Source: Vreelandella sp042466685
GTDB taxonomy: Bacteria; Pseudomonadota; Gammaproteobacteria; Pseudomonadales; Halomonadaceae
DNA: 64,000 bases
Assembly (NCBI RefSeq): GCF_042466685.1
Contig: NZ_CP170448.1
Coordinates: 4,154,001 to 4,218,000, forward strand
Direction: 5' to 3'
Shown: piece after piece, positions 33,802 to 43,326 of the stretch
How the letters are laid out: the number at the start of each line of letters is the position of its first letter
Position numbering within the stretch: position 1 is the stretch's first letter
Position numbers and translations under genes: made by a program
Notes under the pieces: model-generated
What the model was told of the DNA's origin: nothing
The model's database searches: none
The model's input: the letters and a program-made list of their open reading frames with translations, nothing else

Positions 33802-34482
33802 ATGCATCACCCTGTTGATAATTTCATCGCCCCCTCTTCGGCTGCTTTCGCTAGGCTGCGCCTCTGGGCCTCATTAAGTCTTGTGCTCCTGCTCTCGGGT
33901 TGTGCCACCTTTGCGCCCAACCCACCCCAGGATCAAAGCAATATCTGCGAGATCTTCCGCGAGCAGCCTAGTTGGTACGACTACGCCCGGGAGTCGCAGG
34001 AAAAGTGGGGCACACCGATCGCCACCCAGATGGCGTTTATTCAACAGGAGTCATCGTTTCGCAGTCATATCCGTCCTGATCGCAAGTACTATCTAGGCTT
34101 TATCCCCGGCCCCCGCCCCTCTTCTGCTAAAGGCTACGCCCAGGCCCAAGACCCGGTTTGGGAAGAGTATGAGGATCAAGCGGGCAGCCTGTTTGCCCGG
34201 CGTACCCATATGAAGCACGCCACGGATTTTATTGGTTGGTACAACCGCCGCTCCCAGCAGCAGGCGGGCATATCGCTAACCAATCCTGAGCATCTCTACT
34301 ACGCCTATCATGAAGGCGCGGGCGGCTACCAACGTGGAACTTATCGCGGTAAGTCCCACGTATTAAGCGCAGGGAGACAAGTAGCCGCTCGCGCTAATCG
34401 CTACCAAGCCCAGCTCAACAGCTGCGAAGCGGAGTTTCAGTGCCGCAAGTTTTATCAGGTCTGGCCGTTTTGCCGTCGTTAA
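33802..34482 (+). CDS. Lipoprotein with transglycosylase SLT-like domain
   Basis: 226 residues from ATG at 33802 (AAGGA upstream; the frame opens at a TTG at 33775). Lipobox LLLSGC with lipidated Cys near residue 34. The mature part has FREQPSWYDYARESQEKWGTPIATQMAFIQQESSFRSHIRP, where the Glu of QQESSF is the expected catalytic residue of SLT-type lytic transglycosylases, and YYAYHEGAGGYQRGTYRGK. Four cysteines at the C-terminus. Probably an outer-membrane peptidoglycan-acting enzyme. Confidence 0.85.
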   Translation: MHHPVDNFIAPSSAAFARLRLWASLSLVLLLSGCATFAPNPPQDQSNICEIFREQPSWYDYARESQEKWGTPIATQMAFIQQESSFRSHIRPDRKYYLGFIPGPRPSSAKGYAQAQDPVWEEYEDQAGSLFARRTHMKHATDFIGWYNRRSQQQAGISLTNPEHLYYAYHEGAGGYQRGTYRGKSHVLSAGRQVAARANRYQAQLNSCEAEFQCRKFYQVWPFCRR

Positions 34483-34513
34483 GAAAGAGTAAAAAAGAGC
34501 AAGGAAGAACAGT

Positions 34514-35254
34514 ATGAGCCTATGGATAGGCATTGCTTTTGTGAGCGTGGTGTTTTTCACCTCGATGCTGTCGGGTGTGTTTGGCATGGCGGGCGGTTTG
34601 GTACTGCTGTGGTTTCTGCTGCTGATCTTTCCCGCAGGCACGGCCATGGCGGTGCACGGCGTTATCCAACTCACCGCGAATGGATCACGAGCGTGGCTAT
34701 CGCGGCGCTTTATTGTCTGGCGTATTGTCGCTTTTATGACGCTTGGCGTACTGAGTGCCGCGGGCTTACTGCTGCTGTTTAACTACAGCCCTAATGCCGC
34801 CAGCGTATCGATTTTGATTGGCCTAATGCCGATTCTGGTGTGGATACCCAAGCGCTGGTTTCATCTGGACGCCAACCGCGCCAGCCACGCGCTGTGCTGT
34901 GGGATCGCCTCCGGCGGTTTGACAATAGCGGCGGGGGTTTCCGGGCCATTGATCGATATTTTCTTTGTGCGCTCTCGCATGGATCGACGTCAGGTAGTCG
35001 CCACCAAGGCGATGATTCAGGTGGTGGCGCACAGCATTAAGATCATCTTCTACCTGGGTGCCGCCATGGCGCTTAATGCCGGAGAGTGGGGCATTGTGCT
35101 GCTAGCGGCGCCGTTTGCGATCTTTGGTACCCACACCGGCAACCGCATTTTACACCGTCTCACCGATGCCAACTTCCGCACCTGGACACGTTGGATCGTC
35201 ACCGGTATTGGGGTCTTCTACTTACTACAAGGGGTCTTCCTACTCACTCGTTAG
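34514..35254 (+). CDS. TSUP-family permease (TauE/SafE-like)
   Basis: 246 residues with about eight TM. Family features: FTSMLSGVFGMAGGLVLLWFLLLIFPAGTAMAVHGVIQLTANGSRAWLSRR at the start and ASGGLTIAAGVSGPLIDIFFVRSRMDRRQVVATKAMIQ in the second half. TSUP proteins carry sulfite, sulfoacetate or other small organic anions. No neighbouring sulfur gene helps to define the substrate. Confidence 0.85.
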   Translation: MSLWIGIAFVSVVFFTSMLSGVFGMAGGLVLLWFLLLIFPAGTAMAVHGVIQLTANGSRAWLSRRFIVWRIVAFMTLGVLSAAGLLLLFNYSPNAASVSILIGLMPILVWIPKRWFHLDANRASHALCCGIASGGLTIAAGVSGPLIDIFFVRSRMDRRQVVATKAMIQVVAHSIKIIFYLGAAMALNAGEWGIVLLAAPFAIFGTHTGNRILHRLTDANFRTWTRWIVTGIGVFYLLQGVFLLTR

Positions 35255-35323
35255 CGTTGAGGAAGAGCAAAGCGAGCTTCCGGCAGATGCCTATACTGTC
35301 CATAGCCATCAATGGAGGCCGCT

Positions 35324-36511
35324 ATGGATTATCATCACTACCGCAAAGCCCTTGCGGAAACGCTCGCCCAGAGTGAACTGCCCTTTCCCGCCGTCGAATA
35401 TCAGGCGCGCCTGGATAAAGTGCGCCATGACATGGAACAACAAGCGTTCGATGCGCTGCTTCTCACCGACCCCGCCGATATCAATTACCTCACCGGCTAT
35501 CACACCTTTGAAGTCTCGGTGCACGCCTGTCTGGTCTGCACTCAAGAGCGGTTAGTACTTCAAGTCGCCTCGATTGAAACCGGTGCGGCAGTCGTTACCG
35601 CTCAGGTTGATGAGATCATCGGCTATCGCTGGGAAAACCTCGATGAAATCATTACCCCATTGGCAGATCTACTTACTCCCTGTCAAAAAATCGGTATTGA
35701 TGGTTGGAGCAGCGGGCTACGCTTTGGCGTCATTGATGCGCTGATGCAAACCATTGGCCGTGAACGTTTTAGCGAGGCAGGTGCGTTAGTCGATGCCATC
35801 AAAATTATTAAAAGCCCTGCTGAACTGGAGATGTTACAAGAGAGCGCGCGCATAACCGCCCTAGGTTTAGAGATCGCCATACAGAGCATTCGCCCCGGCA
35901 TGACGGATAACGACATTGCCGCCGCAGGTGCCAAAGCGTTGCTCGAAAATGGCAGCGAGTTTATGAGCCTGCAGCCCATTGTGACCAGCGGCCACCGCAT
36001 TGGCGTGATTCACGTCAACCATAAACGGCGTGTCATTCAGGCTAATGAGCCGGTCTTTTTAGAGTTTGGCGCTGCTTATCAACGCTATACAGCCCCCATG
36101 ATGCGCACCGCGGTGACAGGCGTACCAAGCCCAGCGCTCTCCGCCACCCGGGATCTGTGCCGCTCAATTTTTGAAGCGCTGTGCGACGCCATGCGGCCTG
36201 GCAACACCTTTGATGCCGCTGCCCAGGCGGCTGATTCACTACTCGCCCCCCAGCGCGACCAGTATTTCTTCTCCGGTGTATTTGGCTACGCCGTGGGCGC
36301 GCAGTTTCCACCTAGCTGGGTGGAGGGCACCGGCTTTATCGCCAAAGGTCAGAACCGCACCTTCGAAGCCAATATGGTGTTTCACCTGCCGCTCTGCCTA
36401 CGTGTGCCCGGCCAGTGGGGCGTTGGCATAAGCGACACTGTGGTAGTGACTGAAAGCGGAGCCAAACCGCTGACCAATAACGACTGGCAGCTGTTTGAGG
36501 CGCGCTCATAG
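35324..36511 (+). CDS. M24-family creatinase/ectoine hydrolase-like protein without metal ligands
   Basis: 395 residues from ATG at 35324 with TGGAGG as ribosome binding site (an in-frame ATG at 35312 also exists). The N-terminal creatinase domain has LLTDPADINYLTGYHTFEVSVHACLV; the C-terminal pita-bread domain starts IKIIKSPAELEMLQESA. The five usual M24 metal ligands are not evident: FLEFGAAYQRYTAPMMRT, FSGVFGYAVGAQFPPSW, and FHLPLCLRV. Creatinase and ectoine hydrolase (DoeA/EutD) also work without metals, so it is probably a metal-free C-N hydrolase. No doeB or doeC lies beside it; ectoine itself is not proven. Confidence 0.75.
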   Translation: MDYHHYRKALAETLAQSELPFPAVEYQARLDKVRHDMEQQAFDALLLTDPADINYLTGYHTFEVSVHACLVCTQERLVLQVASIETGAAVVTAQVDEIIGYRWENLDEIITPLADLLTPCQKIGIDGWSSGLRFGVIDALMQTIGRERFSEAGALVDAIKIIKSPAELEMLQESARITALGLEIAIQSIRPGMTDNDIAAAGAKALLENGSEFMSLQPIVTSGHRIGVIHVNHKRRVIQANEPVFLEFGAAYQRYTAPMMRTAVTGVPSPALSATRDLCRSIFEALCDAMRPGNTFDAAAQAADSLLAPQRDQYFFSGVFGYAVGAQFPPSWVEGTGFIAKGQNRTFEANMVFHLPLCLRVPGQWGVGISDTVVVTESGAKPLTNNDWQLFEARS

Positions 36512-36648
36512 GATCTTGCGCCTTATAGTCACAGTATTGACAGCTCGATGGAGTAGCGCTATCGTCATCACAGATGCAAATGAGAAACACTATTTTTAGC
36601 TCTCTCATCTATATGAGGTGACGATCACTTGAGGTAAAGGTAAGTACT

Positions 36649-37020
36649 ATGACCAGTGAGCAGCGCCAACTTCGCCAAACGTTGATATTTTTGCGCACCT
36701 CTTTTGAAGCGGTTCAGCACTCTATTGCTGGCCGCCTGGAAGACCCGCTGCCCTGCTGGCTCGATACCAGCATGCTTTCCATGCTATCGCGGGAGCTTAC
36801 TCGCTGCTGCCAACAGTCCAAGCCGCTGTTTGCCCCAGCCGTCACCGAACAGCTCTATATCGCCTCCCAGCAGTGCGAGCTGCTACTCAAACAGTGCCCA
36901 GGCGTACTCAGCAGTGCAGTCTGCTATCGCCAACTGGGTGCCATTATGCTGCCACTTTCAAGCGCACTGCAGCAGATCGACACTCCCGCCAAGCGGCGTT
37001 GGCCTTGGCAACGACATTAA
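36649..37020 (+). CDS. Small helical protein, unknown
   Basis: 123 residues with GAGGTAAAGGTAAGTACT before the ATG. Mostly helical, with four cysteines in pairs (RCCQQS, CELLLKQCPG) and a basic end AKRRWPWQRH. No TM and no family I know. Stands alone between the M24 gene and the permease; same strand. Codon use fits the backbone. The gaps on both sides (36512-36648 and 37021-37192) show no further gene. Confidence 0.55.
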   Translation: MTSEQRQLRQTLIFLRTSFEAVQHSIAGRLEDPLPCWLDTSMLSMLSRELTRCCQQSKPLFAPAVTEQLYIASQQCELLLKQCPGVLSSAVCYRQLGAIMLPLSSALQQIDTPAKRRWPWQRH

Positions 37021-37192
37021 TTCCCTTTTCCACAAACAAGCGTGCGATTAAGGCCTCCAAATCGGTCTAATCGGCGCGTTCCTGCCGTTTGAAAATTCAG
37101 CCTTGCTTGACCCTGCTATTTATCATGATAAATTCAAGGTGAGGCGCCAACGAGCGTCAACGCTGAGACACATCACAAGAAAGGGTATCCTC

Positions 37193-38587
37193 ATGGCTGA
37201 ACAACAAACCGCGGCAGCCTCTGGCTCGCGTAAAAAGTGGTATCAGGCGGTTCCCGACCCCATGGTACTAATCTTTATTATTCTGGTTGCTACCTATTTT
37301 CTGACCTTCATTATCCCCGCTGGTGAATTTGAACGAGTTACCCAAGATGGCCGAACGGTGGTGGTGCCGGGCTCTTTTGCCTACTTGGAAGACGTTGCCA
37401 ACATCCCACTCTTCAATATTTTTGTGGCGATTCCTGAAGGGCTTATCTCCGCCTCGCAGTATCTATTTATCGTCTTTATCGCCGGTGGTCTGTTTCATAT
37501 TCTGCAAAAGACCGGCGCGTTAGAGAACGCGATCGGCGTAGCGGTTAATCGTGTTGGCGTTGAGCGGCGTAACGTGATTATCGTCGTCGGCACCTTTATC
37601 TACGGCTTTTTTGGTGTCGCCGTCGGGTTTGAAAACAACATTGCATTAGTCCCCATTGCGGTACTCATCGCCAGCGCCATTGGCTGCTCCAGTTTGGTGG
37701 GTACCGCTATGGCCGTTGGTGGTATTGGGATCGGTTTTGCACTCTCGCCCATCAATCCCTATACCGTGGGGGTTGCGCAAGGGATCGCGGAACTGCCGAC
37801 CTTCTCTGGCGCTTGGCTGCGTACGTTGCTGGTGCTTTCGTCACTGGCACTGCTCTCGCTGTATATCTGCAAACGCGTCGTCAAAATGGAGTTTGAAGAG
37901 CCGGATAATGCGGAAGCGTTGAGCAAACCGCTTAACGAATACCATCTTTCCAAACGCAACATTCTCACCATGGTCGTCTTTGTGGGCGGCCTGGTCGCTA
38001 TGCTCATTGGCGTGTTCACTCGCGGTTGGTATATCAATGAAATTGCGGGCACTTTCCTGCTCCTGGCAATCATCATTGGCGCCTTAAACGGCCTATCGGC
38101 GAACGGTATTGTTAAACAGATGATGGAGGGTGCTGCCAGTGTAACCGCAGGCGCGCTGGTGATCGGGGTGGCAGCCTCAATTCAGGTCATCCTTGAGCAA
38201 GCAGTGATTATCGACACCATCGTTAACTCGCTGAGCGCCATGATCGACGGCATTCCGTCAATATTTTCCGCAATTATGGCCAGTGTGGTGCAGGGTATTA
38301 TCAACCTCTTCATACCTTCCGGTTCCGGTCAGGCACTGGTGACAATGCCCATTCTGATTCCCGTGGCGGATCTTGTGGGAATGAGCCGTCAACTGATGAT
38401 CACTGCATTCCAAGTTGGCGACGGCTTAACGAACCTGATTGTTCCCACGTCTGGCGGCACACTTGCCATGCTGGCGCTGGGTCGCGTCTCATACGCCCAG
38501 TGGTTGAAGGCGATTATGCCCTTTATGGCGTTGGTGTATGTATTAGCCTGGGTAGGATTGGTGATTGGCCACTTGGTGGGTTACTGA
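37193..38587 (+). CDS. YfcC-family permease
   Basis: 464 residues from ATG at 37193 with AAAGGG upstream (the open frame begins at 37103). About 12 TM. N-terminal KWYQAVPDPMVLIFIILVATYFLTFIIPAGEFER and the internal VFIAGGLFHILQKTGALENAIG, GFFGVAVGFENNIALVPI and NLFIPSGSGQALVTMPIL match the YfcC/DcuC/ArcD-like (AitC) group. Substrates of the group are amino acids or di-peptides and dicarboxylates. Followed by the DUF1028 and AllC-like genes in the same direction, so it probably brings in their substrate. Confidence 0.82.
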   Translation: MAEQQTAAASGSRKKWYQAVPDPMVLIFIILVATYFLTFIIPAGEFERVTQDGRTVVVPGSFAYLEDVANIPLFNIFVAIPEGLISASQYLFIVFIAGGLFHILQKTGALENAIGVAVNRVGVERRNVIIVVGTFIYGFFGVAVGFENNIALVPIAVLIASAIGCSSLVGTAMAVGGIGIGFALSPINPYTVGVAQGIAELPTFSGAWLRTLLVLSSLALLSLYICKRVVKMEFEEPDNAEALSKPLNEYHLSKRNILTMVVFVGGLVAMLIGVFTRGWYINEIAGTFLLLAIIIGALNGLSANGIVKQMMEGAASVTAGALVIGVAASIQVILEQAVIIDTIVNSLSAMIDGIPSIFSAIMASVVQGIINLFIPSGSGQALVTMPILIPVADLVGMSRQLMITAFQVGDGLTNLIVPTSGGTLAMLALGRVSYAQWLKAIMPFMALVYVLAWVGLVIGHLVGY

Positions 38588-38605
38588 ACAATAGAGGAAA
38601 CCTCG

Positions 38606-39307
38606 ATGACGCTTTCTCTCGTTCATTGCAATCCTGCCACAGGCACCGTCGCGGCCATCACCGCTACAGGCGGAGTGGCGGTGGGAGGCTATGTGCATCA
38701 CTGCTGGCGAGGCACTGGGGCATGCGTCACCCAAGGGCGCTTTACCAACCCGTGGTACCCAGCTCGGATATATGAAGCACTTGCCAAGGGCGCCCGCGCC
38801 CGGCAGGCGCTTCGCGCCGCCGTTAGCGAGGATAGCGACTCAGGGTTCCGCCAATGTTTGGTGATGGATTCTCAGGGCCGCACATCAGCACACTCAGGTG
38901 CAGAGAATGTGCCGGAAGTGGCTGAAACCTGCTTCCCTAGCGTCGCTGCCGCTGGGAATATGCTGCAGAGCACCGAGGTCGTGAGGATTTTTGCAGAGCA
39001 TTTTTTACGCCTTAGCGCCACTAATAGCAGCGCTGCCATTCAGCGCGACGAGTCGCCCCGCTTCCCTATTCATCACGACCAACATCTGCTTACGCATCTG
39101 ATTGATGCTCTTGATGCTGCTCTATCAGCGGGTGGCGATAAACGCGGTGTACGCTCAGCCGCACTGCGTATCGAGTCGTTTCAGCAAGCCCCCATCGATT
39201 TGCGCGTCGACTGGTCGGAAGACGTCGTCGGCGCATTGCGGGCGTTAGTCGATGAGTTTATGGCCGAGAACTTTCAAGCCTTTTGGCGTCAACTGCCGCT
39301 GCGCTAA
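38606..39307 (+). CDS. DUF1028 (Ntn-hydrolase-like) protein
   Basis: 233 residues matching the DUF1028 pattern: MTLSLVHCNPATGTVAAITATGGVAVGGYV, VTQGRFTNPWYPARIYEALAKGA, the QGRTSAHSGAEN and AAGNMLQS blocks, then AGGDKRGVRSAALRIE and DLRVDWSEDVVGALRAL. The family has an Ntn-hydrolase-like fold with unclear activity and often sits beside amino acid or peptide catabolic genes. Eighteen bp after the permease and 52 bp before the AllC-like gene, so one operon. Confidence 0.82.
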   Translation: MTLSLVHCNPATGTVAAITATGGVAVGGYVHHCWRGTGACVTQGRFTNPWYPARIYEALAKGARARQALRAAVSEDSDSGFRQCLVMDSQGRTSAHSGAENVPEVAETCFPSVAAAGNMLQSTEVVRIFAEHFLRLSATNSSAAIQRDESPRFPIHHDQHLLTHLIDALDAALSAGGDKRGVRSAALRIESFQQAPIDLRVDWSEDVVGALRALVDEFMAENFQAFWRQLPLR

Positions 39308-39359
39308 AAGCATTTCTACTCTTTTGCTGGCCCCTCTGCCAGCACCTATTGGAGAGTTT

Positions 39360-40619
39360 ATGACCAACACGGTTGCTCACACTGCTTATAACCAAGGCGA
39401 GCTGGGGAGGGCATTAATTGACCGCCTGGACGAAGCTGCCCAATACTCTGAGCCAGGCCCCGGCGTCACGCGACTGTTCTGCTCCCAGGCGCATCGTCAG
39501 GTACTGCCGTTAATCAGTCGCTGGATGGAACACGCTGGGCTTACTCCCCAACTGGATGCCGCTGGCAATCTTGTGGGTCGCTGCCCCAAAGCTCAAGCAG
39601 GTGAGAAAACCTTCATTATGGGGTCTCATCAAGATTCAGTGATAGAAGGGGGCAAATATGATGGCATGCTGGGCGTGGCCCTACCGCTATTGGCCTTGGA
39701 GGCACTTAAACGCGAAGGCGTGACGCTGCCCTTCGGGATAGAAGTGGTCGCGTTTGGCGACGAAGAGGGCGTTCGCTTCCCTACCACGCTGGTCGGCAGT
39801 AAAGCGCTGGCTGGGAGCGTGACACCTGACCAACTGGAAGCCCAGGATGCCGAGGGAATCTCTCTGCGAGAGGCATTAATAGCCTTCGGTTGCACACCTG
39901 AGGATATCCCCGCTACCGCCCGCGACCCTGCCAACACCTTGGGATTTTTAGAAGTACATATTGAACAAGGGCCAATCCTGGAACAGCGCGATCATGCCGT
40001 GGGGATCGTTACGGCTTTAACAGGCATTGAACGCCACCAAATCACGCTAAGCGGCAAGGCCGGACACGCAGGCACTACACCGATGGGCATACGTCATGAC
40101 GCGCTAGTCGGCGCGGCGGAAATGGTGCTTGCCATCGATAGCGTACTGCAGAATACCGATGAGTTGGTCGGCGTGGTGGGCAGGCTCGATGTCCATCCCA
40201 ACGCGGTCAATGTGATCCCCGCCCAGGTAACGTTCACGGTAGAGTTACGCTCTCCAGAGTCGGCTACTCGCCAATATGGAAGGGAAGCCGTAACAGCAGC
40301 GTTGGAGACAGTGGCGAAACACCGGGGATTAACCATTAATATTGAAAACACCTACAGCGCCGATGCGGTGGCCTGTGCCGACTGGATGATGACAGCCCTC
40401 GAAAAGGCCTGCACCCAGGTTGGCCAACCGGCAGAGCGAATGTTTAGCGGCGCTGGGCATGATGGCTTAGCGATGCAGGCATTAACCGATATCGGCATGC
40501 TGTTTGTACGCTGTAAAGATGGGCTTAGCCACCACCCAGACGAAGCTATTACCGCCGAAGACGGCGAAGTCGCGACGCGAGTGATCATGGCATTTTTACA
40601 GCAGCTGCCACGTCCATAG
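39360..40619 (+). CDS. AllC-like M20 amidohydrolase
   Basis: 419 residues from ATG at 39360 with TTGGAGAG upstream; the open frame to 39252 overlaps the DUF1028 gene. Zn-binding blocks: MGSHQDSVIEGGKYDGMLGV, FGDEEGVRFPTT, EVHIEQGPILEQ; dimer domain GKAGHAGTTPMGIRHDA; end SGAGHDGLAMQAL and CKDGLSHHPDEAIT. This is the allantoate amidohydrolase / N-carbamoyl-L-amino-acid hydrolase family. With the YfcC permease and DUF1028 it suggests uptake and cleavage of an N-acyl, N-carbamoyl or ureido compound. Its tail resembles but is distinct from the hydrolase at 1-105. Confidence 0.88.
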   Translation: MTNTVAHTAYNQGELGRALIDRLDEAAQYSEPGPGVTRLFCSQAHRQVLPLISRWMEHAGLTPQLDAAGNLVGRCPKAQAGEKTFIMGSHQDSVIEGGKYDGMLGVALPLLALEALKREGVTLPFGIEVVAFGDEEGVRFPTTLVGSKALAGSVTPDQLEAQDAEGISLREALIAFGCTPEDIPATARDPANTLGFLEVHIEQGPILEQRDHAVGIVTALTGIERHQITLSGKAGHAGTTPMGIRHDALVGAAEMVLAIDSVLQNTDELVGVVGRLDVHPNAVNVIPAQVTFTVELRSPESATRQYGREAVTAALETVAKHRGLTINIENTYSADAVACADWMMTALEKACTQVGQPAERMFSGAGHDGLAMQALTDIGMLFVRCKDGLSHHPDEAITAEDGEVATRVIMAFLQQLPRP

Positions 40620-40639
40620 CGTTTTCCGCCCTCAGCCCG

Positions 40640-41395
40640 TTACGCTAGTGGCTCAGGTAAAAAGCCTCGGCGTACCTGAGCCTCCTGCTGATTCATCACT
40701 TGTTGGGCATCGAGCATATGCTCGCGCATGATGTTATAGGCACTTTCGGCATCGCCAAGCTCAATGGCATCCAAAATTTCTGCATGATAACGACAGCCAG
40801 TCTGTCCTAAATCGTGGGTAACTGGCTCATAGAGACGGTGATAAATCGTCAGATCTGAGAGCACCTGGATGGTGAAGCGGATAATAAATGTCAGCAGTTG
40901 ATTGCCACCGGCCAGTTCAGCGAGCATTAGGTGGAAATGCAGCGAATCAAGGTGTTGCTGACGCTCAGTCTCACTATCGTCCGCAGGGTCTGCGTAACTA
41001 TGCAGGCTTTCACGTAAACGCACCATATCACTGGCAGCCACTTTACCGGCTAACGAAGCGGCCAATTCAGGCTCTAACGCCAAGCGTATCTGGTAGATAT
41101 CCTTGATTGATATCTCTTTGAAAAACAGGTAATTGCTTAGTAGCGATACCGCTTTGGCCTCACTCATCTCACGAACGAATGCGCCGCCTCCGGGCCCTGT
41201 GCGGGTTTCGACCAACCCCTGGGCTTCCAGTACTCGGGTACTCTCGCGCACTGTCCCTTTCGACACCTGCAGGGTCTCCATCAGCTCCGACTCGCTAGGT
41301 AGCCGGTCACCCGGCTTCAGGTGCCTATCCACGATCCAGCATTTAATGGTTTCCGCCACCTGATAAGGGCGGCGCTGAGGGGCGTTTTTTAACAT
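40640..41395 (-). CDS. GntR-family regulator with FCD domain
   Basis: 251 residues from ATG at 41395; the frame is open to 41461 and adds an unlikely hydrophobic leader. Winged helix RLPSESELMETLQVSKGTVRESTRVLEAQGLVETRTGPGGGAFV and FCD ligand domain with IYQIRLALEPELAASLA and FHLMLAELAGG, H-rich metal/ligand site HAEILDAIELGD. Convergent with the AllC-like gene (20 bp between stops). Probably controls the permease-DUF1028-AllC group or the OYE gene, from which it diverges. Confidence 0.85.
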   Translation of the reverse strand: MLKNAPQRRPYQVAETIKCWIVDRHLKPGDRLPSESELMETLQVSKGTVRESTRVLEAQGLVETRTGPGGGAFVREMSEAKAVSLLSNYLFFKEISIKDIYQIRLALEPELAASLAGKVAASDMVRLRESLHSYADPADDSETERQQHLDSLHFHLMLAELAGGNQLLTFIIRFTIQVLSDLTIYHRLYEPVTHDLGQTGCRYHAEILDAIELGDAESAYNIMREHMLDAQQVMNQQEAQVRRGFLPEPLA

Positions 41396-41577
41396 GCTAT
41401 CAACAACATCCTGGGTAATAAGCAGCAAGAGTACCAGAGAGATCGCGAGTTTGGATGCCACATAAAAGGTTATCTAGCGCATAAATACGTTTAAAAATAT
41501 CTGGCTGGCACTAACTAGTAAACTGGTCTATTCTGGTGCGTACTATTTCATCGAAGCATTCAAAAGGAGCTTAATTG

Positions 41578-42696
41578 ATGGCTTTCGAAACACTATTTAC
41601 TCCCCTCCAACTGGGCAGCCTATCAATCCCTAACCGCGTCATTATGGCGCCGCTGACCCGTTCGCGTACGCCAGATAGTGTGCCGGGCAAGATGCAGGAA
41701 GCTTACTACGGCCAGCGCGCAGGAGCGGGGCTAATCATTAGCGAAGCCACCAACATCTCCCCCACCGCCCGTGGCTATGTGTATACACCCGGTATTTGGA
41801 CGGATGCGCAGGAAGCTGGCTGGAAAGGCGTCGTTAACGCGGTACACGCAAAGGGTGGCCGTATTGCCTTGCAACTGTGGCACGTTGGGCGTGTTTCCCA
41901 CGAAATGGTTCAACCTGATGGCCAACAGCCCGTTGCGCCGAGTGCGCTGAAAGGCGAAGGTGCCCAGTGTTTCGTCGAGTTTGAAGACGGCACCGCAGGT
42001 CAGCACCCTACCAGCACGCCACGTGCACTGGAAACTGACGAGATCCCCGGCATTGTCGAAGATTACCGCCAGGCGGCCATTCGCGCCAAGCGCGCTGGTT
42101 TCGATATGGTCGAAGTCCACGCGGCGAACGCTTACCTGCTTAACCAGTTCCTGGCGACTGGCACCAATAAGCGTACCGACCAGTACGGCGGTTCGCTGGA
42201 AAACCGTGCTCGCTTCCCGCTGGAAGTCGTCGACGCCGTGATTGACGTCTATGGCGCTGACCGGGTTGGCATCCGCATGACACCGTTCATCGAGCTGTTC
42301 GGTTTGACCGACGACGAGCCGGAAGCCATGGCGTTCTACATGGCCGAGCAGCTTTCAAAGCGCGGTCTTGCCTATCTGCACCTGAACGAGCCCAACTGGG
42401 CCGGTGGCGATATCACCTTCCCTGACGGTTTCCGTGAGCAGATGCGTGAGCGCTTCAGCGGCAGCCTGATCTACTGCGGGAACTACGATGCCACGCTTGC
42501 AGAAGCGCGTATCGGTGATAACACTGCCGACGCCGTTGCTTTTGGCCGTCCGTATATCGCTAACCCTGATTTACCCGAGCGCTTCCGTGTGAACGCCCCG
42601 CTCACCGAGCCCAACCACGAAACCTTCTACGGCGGCGACGAGAAAGGCTACACCGATTATCCGTTTATGGATAATGGCTATGACCGTATGAGTTAA
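41578..42696 (+). CDS. nemA: Old yellow enzyme, alkene reductase (NemA-like)
   Basis: 372 residues from ATG at 41578 with AAAAGGAGC upstream. FMN TIM barrel: FTPLQLGSLSIPNRVIMAPLTRSRTPD, GLIISEATNISPTARGY, ALQLWHVGRVSH, and the diagnostic VHAANAYLLNQFLATGTNKRTD-QYGGSLENRARF block. Reduces activated C=C bonds (N-ethylmaleimide, nitro esters) with NAD(P)H. A strong terminator follows at 42734. Confidence 0.92.
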   Translation: MAFETLFTPLQLGSLSIPNRVIMAPLTRSRTPDSVPGKMQEAYYGQRAGAGLIISEATNISPTARGYVYTPGIWTDAQEAGWKGVVNAVHAKGGRIALQLWHVGRVSHEMVQPDGQQPVAPSALKGEGAQCFVEFEDGTAGQHPTSTPRALETDEIPGIVEDYRQAAIRAKRAGFDMVEVHAANAYLLNQFLATGTNKRTDQYGGSLENRARFPLEVVDAVIDVYGADRVGIRMTPFIELFGLTDDEPEAMAFYMAEQLSKRGLAYLHLNEPNWAGGDITFPDGFREQMRERFSGSLIYCGNYDATLAEARIGDNTADAVAFGRPYIANPDLPERFRVNAPLTEPNHETFYGGDEKGYTDYPFMDNGYDRMS

Positions 42697-42733
42697 ACAG
42701 CACACTATTATTGCTGCGACTCCCTTACGTTGG

Positions 42734-42762
42734 AAAAGCATCACTTAAGTGATGCTTTTTTT
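42734..42762 (+). terminator. Rho-independent terminator after the alkene reductase gene
   Basis: AAAAGCATCAC, loop TTAA, GTGATGCTTTT followed by more T: an 11-bp perfect stem with T tract, 38 bp after the nemA-like stop. Seen directly. Confidence 0.9.
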
Positions 42763-42827
42763 ATATCTGCTTACAGTAAAAATGCTGCTAGGCTATTGAT
42801 TCTTTCGTTTGAACACACAGGTGATGA

Positions 42828-43295
42828 ATGCTTGGTTCGCTGTTAGCGCTGCTGGTGTCTCTACTGCTCGTCGGCGCTGCCGCCATGACCGGTGCGCGCT
42901 TTCGACCTGATGGTTGGTACCGCGAACTCAGTAAGCCAAGTTGGACTCCTCCGAATATCGCTTTTCCTATCGCTTGGGGCATACTGTATCTATTGATGGC
43001 TATCGCCGCATGGCGTATCTATATGGCGGATGACTCAGCATGGCGCTCGGCAAGCTTAGTGGCTTACGCACTGCAGCTTATGGTCAATGCCATGTGGTCA
43101 TGGCTGTTCTTTGGGCGCAAGCAAATTGTCGCAGCGCTGGTAGATATCATGGCGTTGCTGGCATTAATTACGATTGCCATCGCACTGTTTTTCCAGGTAA
43201 ACACCCTAGCCGCGTGGCTTATGGTGCCCTACTGGCTCTGGGTAGCACTTGCGCTAGCCCTCAACGCCACTATTTTGCGGCTAAATAAAGCCTGA
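42828..43295 (+). CDS. tspO: TspO/MBR family membrane protein
   Basis: 155 residues with five TM. Family motifs: LSKPSWTPPNIAFPIAWGILYLLMAIAAW and LQLMVNAMWSWLFFGRKQI. Binds porphyrins and is linked to stress and photosynthesis control in bacteria. A single gene between terminator and the ZipA-like gene; the photolyase 17 kb away gives no direct link. Confidence 0.88.
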   Translation: MLGSLLALLVSLLLVGAAAMTGARFRPDGWYRELSKPSWTPPNIAFPIAWGILYLLMAIAAWRIYMADDSAWRSASLVAYALQLMVNAMWSWLFFGRKQIVAALVDIMALLALITIAIALFFQVNTLAAWLMVPYWLWVALALALNATILRLNKA

Positions 43296-43326
43296 GCGCT
43301 GATTAAAAACAAAGGGTTATGAGAGT

